Part shown: positions 17,868-26,198 of the stretch, one piece after another
Layout: each line of letters begins with the position of its first letter
Position numbering within the stretch: the stretch's first letter is position 1
From: Myxococcales bacterium
Lineage (GTDB): Bacteria; Myxococcota_A; Polyangia; Polyangiales; Ga0077539
Length of the DNA: 64,000 nucleotides
Assembly: GCA_030652255.1 (NCBI GenBank)
Contig: JAUSAZ010000140.1
Coordinates: 26,353 to 90,352 of the forward strand
Reading direction: 5' to 3'
Position numbers and translations under genes: made by a program
Notes under the pieces: model-generated
Database searches by the model: none
Told to the model about the DNA's origin: nothing
What the model saw: the letters and a program-made list of their open reading frames with translations, nothing else

Positions 17868-18356
17868 TCAGCGCGTGAGCGCGGCGATGATGTCCGCGTG
17901 CGCGGGGTGGCTCGCCGTGAGCGCCACGCGGTCGGCCAGCTCGAGGTCGCTGAACTCGAAGCCCGGCGCCACCGTGCACCCCACCAGCGCCCAGCGGCCG
18001 CCCGGGGCCACGCGCGCGCCGAACCACTCGCCCGCGGGCACCACGGCCTGCGGCGCGGCGTCGGCGGCGCGGTGACCCACGACCAGCGTGCGCAGGGCGC
18101 CGTCTGGGGAGAGCGCGGTGACCTCCACGTCGCCGCCCGCGTAGTGGTGCCAGACCTCGTCGCTGCGGATGCGGTGCAGGGCGGAGAAGTTTCCCTCGGC
18201 GAGGAGGAAGTAGATCGCCGTGGAGGCGCTGCGCGGGCCGTCGAAGCCCACGGCGTGGACGGCGCGCGGGTCGCGGAAGGTCTCGCGGTACCAGCCTCCC
18301 TCGGGGTGCGGTCGGAGGTCGAGTCGGGCGATGAGGGCGCTGAGCTCAGGGTCCAT
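17868..18356 (-). CDS. Cupin-fold protein of the DUF985 (cupin_5) family
   Basis: The protein has 162 residues from the ATG at 18356, preferred over an in-frame ATG 62 codons upstream because the upstream part is encoded by the inverted-repeat element. The sequence 'LDLRPHPEGGWYRETFR' at the N-terminus, 'STAIYFLLAEGNFSALHRIRSDEVWHHYAGG' (read here as several conserved blocks around His-x-x-x-x-Asp-Glu-x-Trp-His) and 'GCTVAPGFEFSDLELA' near the end are diagnostic of the small DUF985 cupins. No reaction is established for this family. It converges on tssC across 78 nt and does not look functionally tied to the T6SS. Confidence 0.88.
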   Translation of the reverse strand: MDPELSALIARLDLRPHPEGGWYRETFRDPRAVHAVGFDGPRSASTAIYFLLAEGNFSALHRIRSDEVWHHYAGGDVEVTALSPDGALRTLVVGHRAADAAPQAVVPAGEWFGARVAPGGRWALVGCTVAPGFEFSDLELADRVALTASHPAHADIIAALTR

Positions 18357-18417
18357 GCGCCGCACCGTCGCACGACGCGACTGGTCCTGCGTCGCAAGAG
18401 TTCGGGCGGGTAGGTAG

Positions 18418-18613
18418 GAGCGCCCGCCCACGCCGGGGGAGAAGAACCGCAAGGGTCGCAAGGGTCGCAAGGGAGAAGGAGATCGACAGCGCCACCGGGC
18501 GACGAACGCGAGTGTCCTACGGCCCATCCCATCCCATCCCATCCCTTGCGACCCTTGCGACCCTTGCGGTTCTTCTCCCCATCTCGTGCGCGCAGCGCGT
18601 GGGCGGGCGCTCC
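18418..18613. repeat. Nested inverted repeat in the cupin-MazF gap
   Basis: The 334-nt gene-free gap 18357-18690 holds this element. An outer pair of 16-nt arms (18418-18433 and 18598-18613, GAGCGCCCGCCCACGC and its exact complement) encloses a perfect pair of 38-nt arms (18436-18473 and 18543-18580) built from the 9-nt unit AAGGGTCGC repeated in tandem. The 69-nt loop ends in four copies of ATCCC. The inner arms recur at 50113-50299, and the outer arm sequence recurs inside the palindrome at 48071-48458, so this belongs to a dispersed family. Its function is unknown; a bidirectional terminator, a REP-like site or a mobile MITE-type element are possible. Confidence 0.85.
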
Positions 18614-18690
18614 CCTCGGAGGGCGAGGCCGGTGCTCGCAGGCGCAGGAGGGCGCTCCGCTGAAGCCTTCAAAGTCCCCTGTGAGATGGG

Positions 18691-19056
18691 CTATCGGCTG
18701 AAGAACGACGCCTGCTGGAAGCGCATGCCCGCGAGGACCTGCTCGACGCGCTCGTCGGAGAGCGCCCCGATGCGTTCGCCGAGGAGGGCGCGCTCGACGG
18801 ACGACACCTGCGAGACCACCACCACGCTCTGGCGGGCGAGGCCTCCCTCCCCGGGATCGAGCAGCACGTTGCCGGGCTCGTTGGCGCGTCCGAGGTTGGA
18901 GGTGAGCGCGCACACGATCACCGTCGTGAGGCGCGAGCGGTTGAAGACGTCGTCCTGGAGCACCACGTGCGGATGGGGGTGGCCCGGCACCGAGCCCCGG
19001 GAGCCGTCGGGCGCGATCCAGAAGAGGTCGCCGCGGTGGATCGTCGCCCCGGTCAT
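18691..19056 (-). CDS. MazF/PemK-family toxin-like protein without an obvious antitoxin
   Basis: The 121-residue product has the compact PemK/MazF beta-barrel layout. 'IHRGDLFWIAPDGSRG' corresponds to the Arg-Gly-Asp-[IL]-[VY] start, 'HPHVVLQDDVFN' follows, and 'TTVIVCALTSNLGRANEPGNVLLDPGEGGL' matches the Thr-Ser-Asn / Pro-x-x-Val-x-Leu segment. 'QSVVVVSQVSSV' aligns with the family's S-x-x-x-x-D/Q-x-x-[ST] strand. Family members are ribosome-independent mRNA interferases in the cytoplasm. No small antitoxin gene is seen upstream (a GST gene lies 10 nt away) or downstream, so it may be an orphan, or a related non-toxic protein. Confidence 0.75.
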   Translation of the reverse strand: MTGATIHRGDLFWIAPDGSRGSVPGHPHPHVVLQDDVFNRSRLTTVIVCALTSNLGRANEPGNVLLDPGEGGLARQSVVVVSQVSSVERALLGERIGALSDERVEQVLAGMRFQQASFFSR

Positions 19057-19065
19057 CGTCGCGGC

Positions 19066-19737
19066 TCAGCGCATGATCTCGTAGGGGCCGCCGCGCTCGA
19101 TCGCGCGGAGGTACGCGGGGCGCGCGCGGATGCGCTCGAGGAAGGCCGCGGTGCGAGGCCGACGGGCCGAGGCGTCGCCGCGCGTGGAGCCCGCCTCCAC
19201 CGGGAAGCTCATCTGGATGTCGGCGGCGGAGAACTCATCGCCCGCGAACCACTCGGACTTCGCGAGCTCCGCCTCGATGAAGTCCATGTGCAGGGCGACC
19301 TGCGGGCCGACGTAGCCGGCGTTCACCTTCTCGGCGATGCCGCGCACGACCGGCCGGAGGAAGAAGGGCATCGGGGACTTCGGCAGGCGCCTGAAGACCA
19401 GCGCGAGCAGCAGCGGCGGCATCGCGGACCCCTCGGCGTAGTGGAGCCAGTAGGTGAAGCGGCGGCGCTCGGCGGAGCCCGCCGGGGGGATGAGCCGGCC
19501 GGCGCCGTGGCGCTCCAGGAGATACTCGATGATGGCGCCCGACTCCGCGACGGTGACGTCCCCTTCGGTGATGACCGGCGACTTGCCGAGCGGGTGCACG
19601 GCGCGCAGCGACGCCGGGGCGAGCATGGTCTTCTTGTCGCGCTCGTAGGTCTTGAGCTCGTACTCGAGCCCGAGCTCTTCGAGCAGCCAGAGAACGCGCT
19701 GCGAGCGCGAGTTGTTGAGATGGTGGACCGTGATCAT
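19066..19737 (-). CDS. Glutathione S-transferase family protein
   Basis: The 223-residue product has the normal GST size. The N-terminal thioredoxin-like domain reads 'HHLNNSRSQRVLWLLEELGLEYEL', with the Ser residues in the position of the catalytic Ser/Cys of bacterial GSTs. 'NPLGKSPVI'-like 'VHPLGKSPVITEG' has the cis-Pro, and 'VAESGAIIEYLLER' is the Glu-Ser-Gly glutathione-binding motif. The helical C-terminal domain includes 'EWFAGDEFSAADIQMSFPVE', the conserved Asp-containing N-capping box. It likely conjugates or reduces small electrophiles with glutathione in the cytosol. The MazF-like gene lies 10 nt downstream on the same strand. The block is an insertion between T6SS genes with no clear link to secretion. 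Confidence 0.92.
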   Translation of the reverse strand: MITVHHLNNSRSQRVLWLLEELGLEYELKTYERDKKTMLAPASLRAVHPLGKSPVITEGDVTVAESGAIIEYLLERHGAGRLIPPAGSAERRRFTYWLHYAEGSAMPPLLLALVFRRLPKSPMPFFLRPVVRGIAEKVNAGYVGPQVALHMDFIEAELAKSEWFAGDEFSAADIQMSFPVEAGSTRGDASARRPRTAAFLERIRARPAYLRAIERGGPYEIMR

Positions 19738-19861
19738 GGGCGCGCCTTTCGTGGGGAACGGCGGAGCCTACGCGAAGCCGCACACCCTGGGCGGTGCGCC
19801 GTCACCGCAGAGCGGGGCAGTGGTTGTGGCGACGCCGCGACGACAGGTACCTTCCGCCGCC

Positions 19862-21958
19862 ATGAAGACTCCTCGGAGCATCCAGGGTGGGCGCGCGTTC
19901 ATCGGCGCGCGGTGCGCTGCGGTGCTGTCGGCCATCGCCGCGTGCTCGCCGGTGAACATCGCGCTCCTGGATGCCGCCCGCGCGGACGCTCCCGTCGCGG
20001 ACGCGCCCGCTGCGGACGCTCCGGTCACGGTCGACGCCGGCGCTGACGTGATCGTCCCGATGGTCGACGTCCCGGCGCCCATCGACGTCCCGGCGCCCAT
20101 CGATGTGCCCGCGCCCATCGACGTGCCCGCGCGCCCCGACGTGGGGGTCGACGTGCCCTGCGCGGCGGGGTCGACCCGCTGCGGCGCTGCGTGCGTGAGC
20201 ACCGCGACCGACCTCGCCCACTGCGGCGCCTGCGGTCGCGCCTGCGCCCCCGCCCACGCGGCGGCGGTGTGCGCGGCCGGGGCGTGCCAGGTCGGCCGCT
20301 GCGACACCGGGTACGTCGACTGCGACGGCGACGCGGCCAACGGCTGCGAGGCGATGCCCACGAGCGACGCGCGCAACTGCGGCGGCTGCGGCATCGCCTG
20401 CGGCGGGGCGGCGACCTGCGTGGCGGGCGCGTGCGTGTGCGCCGGCGTGACGTGCGCCGGGCGCTGCGCCGACCTGGCGACGGACCGCGCGAACTGCGGC
20501 GCGTGCGGCTACGCGTGCGCGCCGGGCGTGGCGTGCGCGTCGGCCCGCTGCGGGTCGATGGCCTGCGCGCCGGGGCTCACGGAGTGCGGCGGGCGATGCG
20601 TCGACGCGGCGAACGACGAGGCCCACTGCGGCGCCTGCGGGCGCGTGTGCGGCGCGGGCACGACGTGCGTGCGCGGGGCCTGCGGGGCGACCCCGTGGTT
20701 CCAGCAGTACGGCGGATCGGGCGACGACGCCGTGAGCGCGCTGGCCCGCGACCCGGCGGGCAACCTGCTCGCGGGGGGATCGTTCGCGTCGTCGATCACC
20801 CTCGGGCCGATGACCCACACGGGCGCGGCGCGGGGGTGGATCGCGAAGTACTCGCCGGACGGCACCGTGCTCTGGTCGGCGGCGCTCGGCGGCGCGGTGT
20901 GGTCCGTCGCCGCCGACGCGGCGGGCAACGTCTACGCCGTGGGCTCCTTCAGCGGCACCACCACCATCGGCGGGCGCATGCTCGGGTCGGCGGGCAGCAC
21001 CGACTGGTTCGCGGCGAGCTACACGCCCCTCGGGGCGCTCCGCTGGGCGGTGCGTCACGGCGGCACCGGGAGCGACAGCGCGCAGCGGGTGTCGGTCGAC
21101 GCCGCGGGCCGGGTATGGGTGGCGGGCTACTTCTCCGGGACGACGGTCTTCGACGGGCGCTCGCTGCCGTCGCGCGGTGCCAACGACATGTTCGTGGCGC
21201 AGCTTGGCGCGGCGGACGGCTCGGCGCAGAACGTCGTGAGCTTCGGCGGCGCCGCGTCCGACTACATGGGCGGCCTCGCGGCCGAGCCCGGCGACGGGGC
21301 GACGGTGCTCATCGGCTTCGGCACCCGGCTCTTCGTGGGGTCGACGGAGATCATGGGCACCGCGGTCGCCGGGGCGATCCTGCGCTTCGGGCCCGACCTC
21401 TCGCTGCGGTGGAACACCGTCCTGCGCGGCGCCTCGAACGTCAACGTGAGCGACCTGGCGCGCGACGCCTCGGGCAACCTCTACGCGGCGGGCGAGTTCG
21501 CCGCGGGGCCGCTGCGGGTCGGCGCCGGGAGCTTCGGCGGGAGCTACTACAACGGCTTCGTGGTGAGCGTCGACGCGGCGGGCGCGTTCCGCTGGGGCGC
21601 CGAGGCGGTCGGCAACCCGGGCACGACCGGCCACGAGGGCGTCGACGCGCTCAGCGTCGGCCCCGACGGGACGCTCTTCGCCATCGGGTACACCGACTCG
21701 ACGGTGTTCAGCATCGGCGGTCGGTCGGTGCCCACGGCGGGCGGACGCGCCAACTGGCTCGCGGCCTTCAGCGCGTCGGGCGCGGTGACCTCGGCGCGGC
21801 TGCACGCCACGGGGCTGTCCATCTACGAGCAGACCGTCTCGGCGGGCACCAACGACGTGGTCATCGGCGGCAAGATGGTCGGCACCGGGATCATCGAGGG
21901 CAACGCCGTCGCGCGGACCACGGGCGGCGACGCCTTCCTCTCCCGGTCGCCTCGTTGA
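19862..21958 (+). CDS. Surface lipoprotein: Cys-rich modules plus beta-propeller-like repeats
   Basis: From the ATG at 19862 the product has 698 residues, beginning with a lipoprotein signal peptide (SAIAAC) and a spacer of repeated Asp-Val-Pro-Ala-Pro-Ile units. A Cys-rich region of about 180 residues follows, with at least four 'HCGACG' / 'NCGACG' modules, each of the form Cys-x-x-x-Cys with Asp/Asn before it. These are common in myxobacterial surface proteins and probably disulfide-bonded. The remaining 400 residues are repeats of the 'DPAGNLLAGGSF' / 'DAAGNVYAVGSF' type (Asp-x-x-Gly-Asn-x-[YL]-x-x-Gly-x-[FL]), as in SBBP beta-propeller repeats. It is probably exposed on the outer membrane. 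The function is unknown; adhesion or binding is a reasonable guess. The in-frame upstream start at 19652 would bury the signal peptide. Confidence 0.85.
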   Translation: MKTPRSIQGGRAFIGARCAAVLSAIAACSPVNIALLDAARADAPVADAPAADAPVTVDAGADVIVPMVDVPAPIDVPAPIDVPAPIDVPARPDVGVDVPCAAGSTRCGAACVSTATDLAHCGACGRACAPAHAAAVCAAGACQVGRCDTGYVDCDGDAANGCEAMPTSDARNCGGCGIACGGAATCVAGACVCAGVTCAGRCADLATDRANCGACGYACAPGVACASARCGSMACAPGLTECGGRCVDAANDEAHCGACGRVCGAGTTCVRGACGATPWFQQYGGSGDDAVSALARDPAGNLLAGGSFASSITLGPMTHTGAARGWIAKYSPDGTVLWSAALGGAVWSVAADAAGNVYAVGSFSGTTTIGGRMLGSAGSTDWFAASYTPLGALRWAVRHGGTGSDSAQRVSVDAAGRVWVAGYFSGTTVFDGRSLPSRGANDMFVAQLGAADGSAQNVVSFGGAASDYMGGLAAEPGDGATVLIGFGTRLFVGSTEIMGTAVAGAILRFGPDLSLRWNTVLRGASNVNVSDLARDASGNLYAAGEFAAGPLRVGAGSFGGSYYNGFVVSVDAAGAFRWGAEAVGNPGTTGHEGVDALSVGPDGTLFAIGYTDSTVFSIGGRSVPTAGGRANWLAAFSASGAVTSARLHATGLSIYEQTVSAGTNDVVIGGKMVGTGIIEGNAVARTTGGDAFLSRSPR

Positions 21959-21978
21959 AGTTACATGGTGCCTGCCCG

Positions 21979-23211
21979 ATGGACGCGATCGAGATGCTGA
22001 AGCGCGTCCAGCCGATGACCGCAGGGGGCGCCGGGCCTGGGGCAGCCCTCGTCGCCGCGCTGGCGCTGCTCGCGGGCTGCGGTGACGCCGCGCCGCCGGA
22101 TCGTCCGCCCGGCGGGGCGCCGCAGCGCTCGCTGGTCACGAGCACCGCGCCGTCGCGGGTGCTGGCCATCGGGTCGAACTACATCTCCGGCACGGCGTGG
22201 TCGGTGGCGCCGGACGGCACGTCGCGGCCGCTGCCGCTCGGCGCGACGGGCGACACGGTGGTGCGCTCGCTGGGCGAGGTGATCGCGGTGCTCAACCGCG
22301 ACCCCAGCCAGGCGGACAACCTCACGCTGCTCGAAGAGCGCGCGGGCGCCATGGTGCTGGTGAGCCAGGTCGACCTGCGGATGCCCTCCGAGCGCGACGC
22401 GTACCGCACGGCCAACCCCCACGACGTCATCGCCCTCGACGCGGGCGCGCTGCTGGTGGCGCGCTACAACGTGCCCGGGCTCGCGGTGGTCGACGTGGCG
22501 CGGGCGGAGGTGGTGCGCACCGTCGACCTCGCGCCGTACCGCGGCGCGGCGCGGCTGCCCAACCCCGACGCGTTCTACCGGGTGGGCGATCGCATCTACG
22601 TGACGCTCCAGCGCCTCGACGACGTGATCAATCCCACGCAGCGGGGGATGCTGGTGCAGCTCGACGCCCGCACCCTGGCGGTCACGGCGACGCTCGAGCT
22701 CCCGCTGGTGAACCCCGTCGGGGCGATGGTCCCGGTGCGCGAGGGGGTGGTGCGCCTGGCCATGATCGGGAGCTACGCCGTGGTGGGCGACGGCGGGGTG
22801 CTGGAGCTCGACCTGCGCGGTGAGGCGCCGACGGCGGAGGTGATCGTGCGCGACGCCGACCTGCCCGCGGAGGTGCGCGGCAACATCGACGGGCTCGCGG
22901 TCATCGACGACGACACGATGGTGCTGAAGGTGGTGGGCGAGCGGCGGCCGGGGCGGGACATCGACGTGCTGCGGGTGCTGCGCTACGAGCGCCGGGCGCG
23001 GACGGCGCGGGTGCTGGTGCAGCGCGGGGTGTGGAGCGGGGCGGCGCCGGTGGTGCTGGGCGACACGGTGTACGTGGGCGACCCGGGGGAGGGCGCCGGG
23101 CACGCGGGGGCGGGGGTGCGGCGGTACACCCTGGCGGGCGACGCCCGGGGCGCGGCGGCGGCGGCGGTGGGGGTGGAGATGTTCCCCTACGACCTGCACG
23201 CGGCGCCGTAG
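21979..23211 (+). CDS. Lipoprotein with predicted beta-propeller fold
   Basis: The 410-residue product begins 20 nt after the preceding lipoprotein gene. The lipobox is Leu-Leu-Ala-Gly-Cys; Met residues at codons 7 and 13 are alternative starts that would leave a more standard signal peptide. The body alternates strands with Asp/Asn turns ('RVLAIGSNYISGTAWSVAP', 'GALLVARYNVPGLAVVDVA', 'GDRIYVTLQRLDD'). This pattern is typical of YVTN/6-bladed propeller proteins that report values or bind ligands at the cell surface. No catalytic motif is recognised. It is probably transcribed with the upstream lipoprotein, and clpV follows 34 nt downstream. Confidence 0.78.
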   Translation: MDAIEMLKRVQPMTAGGAGPGAALVAALALLAGCGDAAPPDRPPGGAPQRSLVTSTAPSRVLAIGSNYISGTAWSVAPDGTSRPLPLGATGDTVVRSLGEVIAVLNRDPSQADNLTLLEERAGAMVLVSQVDLRMPSERDAYRTANPHDVIALDAGALLVARYNVPGLAVVDVARAEVVRTVDLAPYRGAARLPNPDAFYRVGDRIYVTLQRLDDVINPTQRGMLVQLDARTLAVTATLELPLVNPVGAMVPVREGVVRLAMIGSYAVVGDGGVLELDLRGEAPTAEVIVRDADLPAEVRGNIDGLAVIDDDTMVLKVVGERRPGRDIDVLRVLRYERRARTARVLVQRGVWSGAAPVVLGDTVYVGDPGEGAGHAGAGVRRYTLAGDARGAAAAAVGVEMFPYDLHAAP

Positions 23212-23245
23212 GGGCACGGGCGGGCGTGATAGCGTTCGCGCCCCG

Positions 23246-25879
23246 ATGAGCAACACCACCCGCAGCTGGAAACTCGATGGGTACGGGCCGGACGCGAAGG
23301 CCGCCCTCGCTGGGGCGCAGAGCCTCGCCGACGAGCGAGCGCACGCCGAGGTCGAGACGCTACACCTCCTCTATCGGCTGCTCGACCGCGACCCGCTGGT
23401 GCAGCGCGCGTTCGAGCTCTCGGGGGTCGACCCGGGCGACCTGATGTTCGAGGTCGAGGCGGTGCTGCGGAAGATTCCGCAGGTGCCGGGTGCGGTGGCG
23501 TTCCTGTCGCCGCGGCTGCTGGGGCTCACCACGCGGGCGGAGTCCGAGGCGTCGCGGGACGCGAGCCCGGTGCGGGTGCGCCACCTGCTCATCGCGATCG
23601 TCAACGAGGTCACCGGGCTCACCGGGGCCGTGCTGCGGGCGCTCGACGTCGACGAGCCCAAGGTGCGCGCCGCGCTCAAGACCCTGCCCGACTCGATGGC
23701 GTCGACGGACGCCGTGGTGGGCCCGAGCGTGCCGACGCCGGGCGGGGGCGGCGGGTCGGGCGGCGGGGCCACGGGCGACGTGCTCGCCAAGTACACCCGC
23801 GACCTCATCGCCGAGGCCGCCAAGGACCGCTTCGACCCCATCGTCGGCCGCGACGTCGAGCTGCGGCGGCTGCTCCAGGTGATCGCGCGGAGGCAGAAGA
23901 ACTCCCCCGTCCTCGTCGGCGAGGCGGGCGTCGGCAAGCGGGCCATCGTGTACGCGCTGGCGGCGCGGCTGGCGCGCGGTGACGTCCCGGCGCCGCTGCG
24001 CAAGAAGCGGCTGATGCAGCTCGACCTGGGGCTGCTGGTGGCGGGCGCGCGGCTGCGCGGCGAGATGGAAGACCGGCTGCGCGCGGTGCTGGCGGCGGCG
24101 AGCGCGCTCGACGGCGAGGTGATCCTCTTCGTCGACGAGCTGCACAACCTGTTCAACAACCCGGGCGGCGGCGGCGGGCCGGCGGACCTGCTCAAGCCGG
24201 CGCTCGGACGCGGCGAGGTGCAGATCATCGGCACCACCACCCCGGGGGCCTTCAAGAAGACCTTCGAGGCCGACGCGGCGCTCTCGCGGCTCTTCGCGAT
24301 GCTGGCCGTCGAGGCGCCGACGGAGGTGCAGGCCATCGCGATGTGCCGCGGCATCGTGGAGCGCTACGAGGTGCATCACGGCGTGCGCATCAACGACCCC
24401 GCGGTGGTGGCCGCGGTGAAGCTCGGCAAGCGCTACCTCGGCGGCCGCGAGCTGCCCGACTCGGCCATCGACCTCATCGACGAGGCCGCGGCGCAGTGCC
24501 GCCTCGCGCTCGACGCGGGCCCGCCGGAGCTCGACTCGCTCTCGCGGCTGCAGAGCGCGCTCGAGGCCCAGCACCGCTCGCTGGTGGACGAGGAGGACGG
24601 TCCCTCGGTGGAGGTGCGCAAGGTGGTCGAGGCCGAGCTCGCGGACACGCGCGCGAAGCTGGAGGTGCTGCGCCCGAAGTGGGACCGGCAGCGCGACGTG
24701 ATCGCGGCGATGCGGGCGGCGAAGGCGAAGATCCTGACGCTGCGGGCCGAGCGCGACAAGGCGGCGACGGCGGGCGACACGGCGGCGGCGTCGCGGCTGG
24801 CGACCAACGAGCTGCCCGCGGCGGAGAAGACCCTGGCGGAGGCGGAGGTGGCGCTCGCGAAGGAGGGCGAGCTGCTCTCCAAGCTGAGCGTAGACGAGCA
24901 CGGCATCGCCGGGGTGGTGGAGCAGTGGACCGGCGTGCCGGTGAGCAAGATGCTCGCGAGCGAGACCGAGAAGCTGCTGGCCATGGAGGACCACATCCGA
25001 AGCCGGGTGGTGGGTCAGGACGAGGCGCTGCGGCTCATCGCCAAGGCCGTGCGCCGGGGGAGGGTAGGGCTGCGCGACCCGGGGCGCCCCATCGGGAGCT
25101 TCCTGTGCCTCGGGCCCACGGGCGTCGGGAAGACCGAGCTGGCCAAGGCGCTGGCGGAGTTCCTGTTCGACGACGAGGCGGCGATGGTGCGCCTCGACAT
25201 GAGCGAGTTCATGGAGAAGGGCTCGGTGTGGCGGCTCATCGGCTCGCCCACGGGCTTCGTCGACAGCGAGTCGGGGGGCATGCTGACCGAGGCGATCCGT
25301 CGGCGACCCTTCTCGGTGGTGCTCTTCGACGAGGTGGAGAAGGCCCACCCCGACACCTTCAACATCCTGCTCCAGGTGCTCGATGACGGACGGTTGAGCG
25401 ACAACCGCGGTCAGCTCGCGAACTTCAGCGACACGGTCATCGTGATGACCAGCAACATCGGGGCGCCGAGGATCCTCGAGGCGACCGAGGAGGGCACCTC
25501 GGACGAGGCGCTGCGCGAGGAGATCCAGGGGGAGCTGAAGAAGCACTTCCGGCCGGAGTTTCTCAACCGCATCGACGACGTGCTGATCTTCGACCGGCTG
25601 AGCAAGGTGGCCCTGCGCGGCATCGTCGACATCCAGCTGAAGCGCCTGGCGAGGCTGTTGAAGGAGAACCAGATCGGCCTGGAGGTGACCAACCCCGCGC
25701 GCGACCTCCTGACCGACCTCGGCTACGACCCGGCCTACGGGGCGCGGCCCCTGAAGCGGGTGATCCTGAAGCAGCTGCAAGACCCGCTGGCCGAGGAGCT
25801 GCTGCGCGGCGGCTACAAGCCCAGGGACACGGTGCGGGTGGACGTCGGCGACGCGGGCTTCTCCTTCACGAAGGTGTAG
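23246..25879 (+). CDS. clpV: ClpV/ClpB-type AAA+ ATPase (TssH) with degenerate first ATPase domain
   Basis: ClpV disassembles contracted TssB/TssC sheaths for reuse. The 877-residue protein has an N-terminal Clp repeat domain (1-150), D1 AAA+ (about 195-400), a coiled middle domain (about 430-540) and D2 AAA+ (about 585-877). D2 is intact: Walker A 'GPTGVGKTE' (Lys629), 'VLFDEVEKAH', 'FRPEFLNRIDD'. D1 is altered at three key places. Walker A reads 'GEAGVGKRA' (Thr to Arg at 232), the pore-loop Tyr is Leu270 ('GARLRGE'), and the twin arginine finger is 'SRLF' (second Arg to Leu349). The D1 Walker B 'FVDELHNL' is kept. The T6SS role is inferred from the location; no other sheath unfoldase is visible. 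Confidence 0.85.
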   Translation: MSNTTRSWKLDGYGPDAKAALAGAQSLADERAHAEVETLHLLYRLLDRDPLVQRAFELSGVDPGDLMFEVEAVLRKIPQVPGAVAFLSPRLLGLTTRAESEASRDASPVRVRHLLIAIVNEVTGLTGAVLRALDVDEPKVRAALKTLPDSMASTDAVVGPSVPTPGGGGGSGGGATGDVLAKYTRDLIAEAAKDRFDPIVGRDVELRRLLQVIARRQKNSPVLVGEAGVGKRAIVYALAARLARGDVPAPLRKKRLMQLDLGLLVAGARLRGEMEDRLRAVLAAASALDGEVILFVDELHNLFNNPGGGGGPADLLKPALGRGEVQIIGTTTPGAFKKTFEADAALSRLFAMLAVEAPTEVQAIAMCRGIVERYEVHHGVRINDPAVVAAVKLGKRYLGGRELPDSAIDLIDEAAAQCRLALDAGPPELDSLSRLQSALEAQHRSLVDEEDGPSVEVRKVVEAELADTRAKLEVLRPKWDRQRDVIAAMRAAKAKILTLRAERDKAATAGDTAAASRLATNELPAAEKTLAEAEVALAKEGELLSKLSVDEHGIAGVVEQWTGVPVSKMLASETEKLLAMEDHIRSRVVGQDEALRLIAKAVRRGRVGLRDPGRPIGSFLCLGPTGVGKTELAKALAEFLFDDEAAMVRLDMSEFMEKGSVWRLIGSPTGFVDSESGGMLTEAIRRRPFSVVLFDEVEKAHPDTFNILLQVLDDGRLSDNRGQLANFSDTVIVMTSNIGAPRILEATEEGTSDEALREEIQGELKKHFRPEFLNRIDDVLIFDRLSKVALRGIVDIQLKRLARLLKENQIGLEVTNPARDLLTDLGYDPAYGARPLKRVILKQLQDPLAEELLRGGYKPRDTVRVDVGDAGFSFTKV

Positions 25880-25904
25880 CGAGAGGGGGCGTGGGCCTGC
25901 GTGG

Positions 25905-26198
25905 TCAGGCGCCCCGCAGCCACGCCGCGAGGGCGGGTGCGTCGAGCGTGGCGAGCGCGTGGCCTACGTCGACGGGGCCGTCCGTGTCGAGGCGCCGCAC
26001 GAGAGCGTCGCGCTCGGCGTCGGTGATCGCGCGGGAGAGGGTGAGCTCGGTGACGCGCACCAGCGCGGGGAGCAGGGCGTGGGTGGCCCGTTGCTGACCC
26101 TCCTGCTGGCCCTCCATCCGCCCCTCCATCCGCCCCTCCTCCAGGCCCAGGGCATGCTGGGTACGCAGGTACTCTTCGGCTTCCGTGAGATCGAGCAT
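25905..26198 (-). CDS. Small hypothetical protein, possibly a 3' remnant
   Basis: A 97-residue frame from the ATG at 26198 ends 26 nt from clpV and converges on it. It has 'LTEAEEYLRTQHALGLEEG', then repeated 'GRMEG' and 'GQQEG' units, then 'DAERDALVRRLDTDGPVDVGHAL'. The Glu-Gly-x-x-Glu-Gly repeat followed by a short helical end resembles the C-terminal tail of Rpn-type (PD-(D/E)XK) nuclease/transposase proteins. Coding character continues upstream of the ATG ('LRERYGQVPRGKKLYTTVVQ'), but no in-frame signal for a full gene exists before the next gene. It may therefore be the surviving 3' end of a larger gene, or an unrelated short protein. Confidence 0.4.
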   Translation of the reverse strand: MLDLTEAEEYLRTQHALGLEEGRMEGRMEGQQEGQQRATHALLPALVRVTELTLSRAITDAERDALVRRLDTDGPVDVGHALATLDAPALAAWLRGA

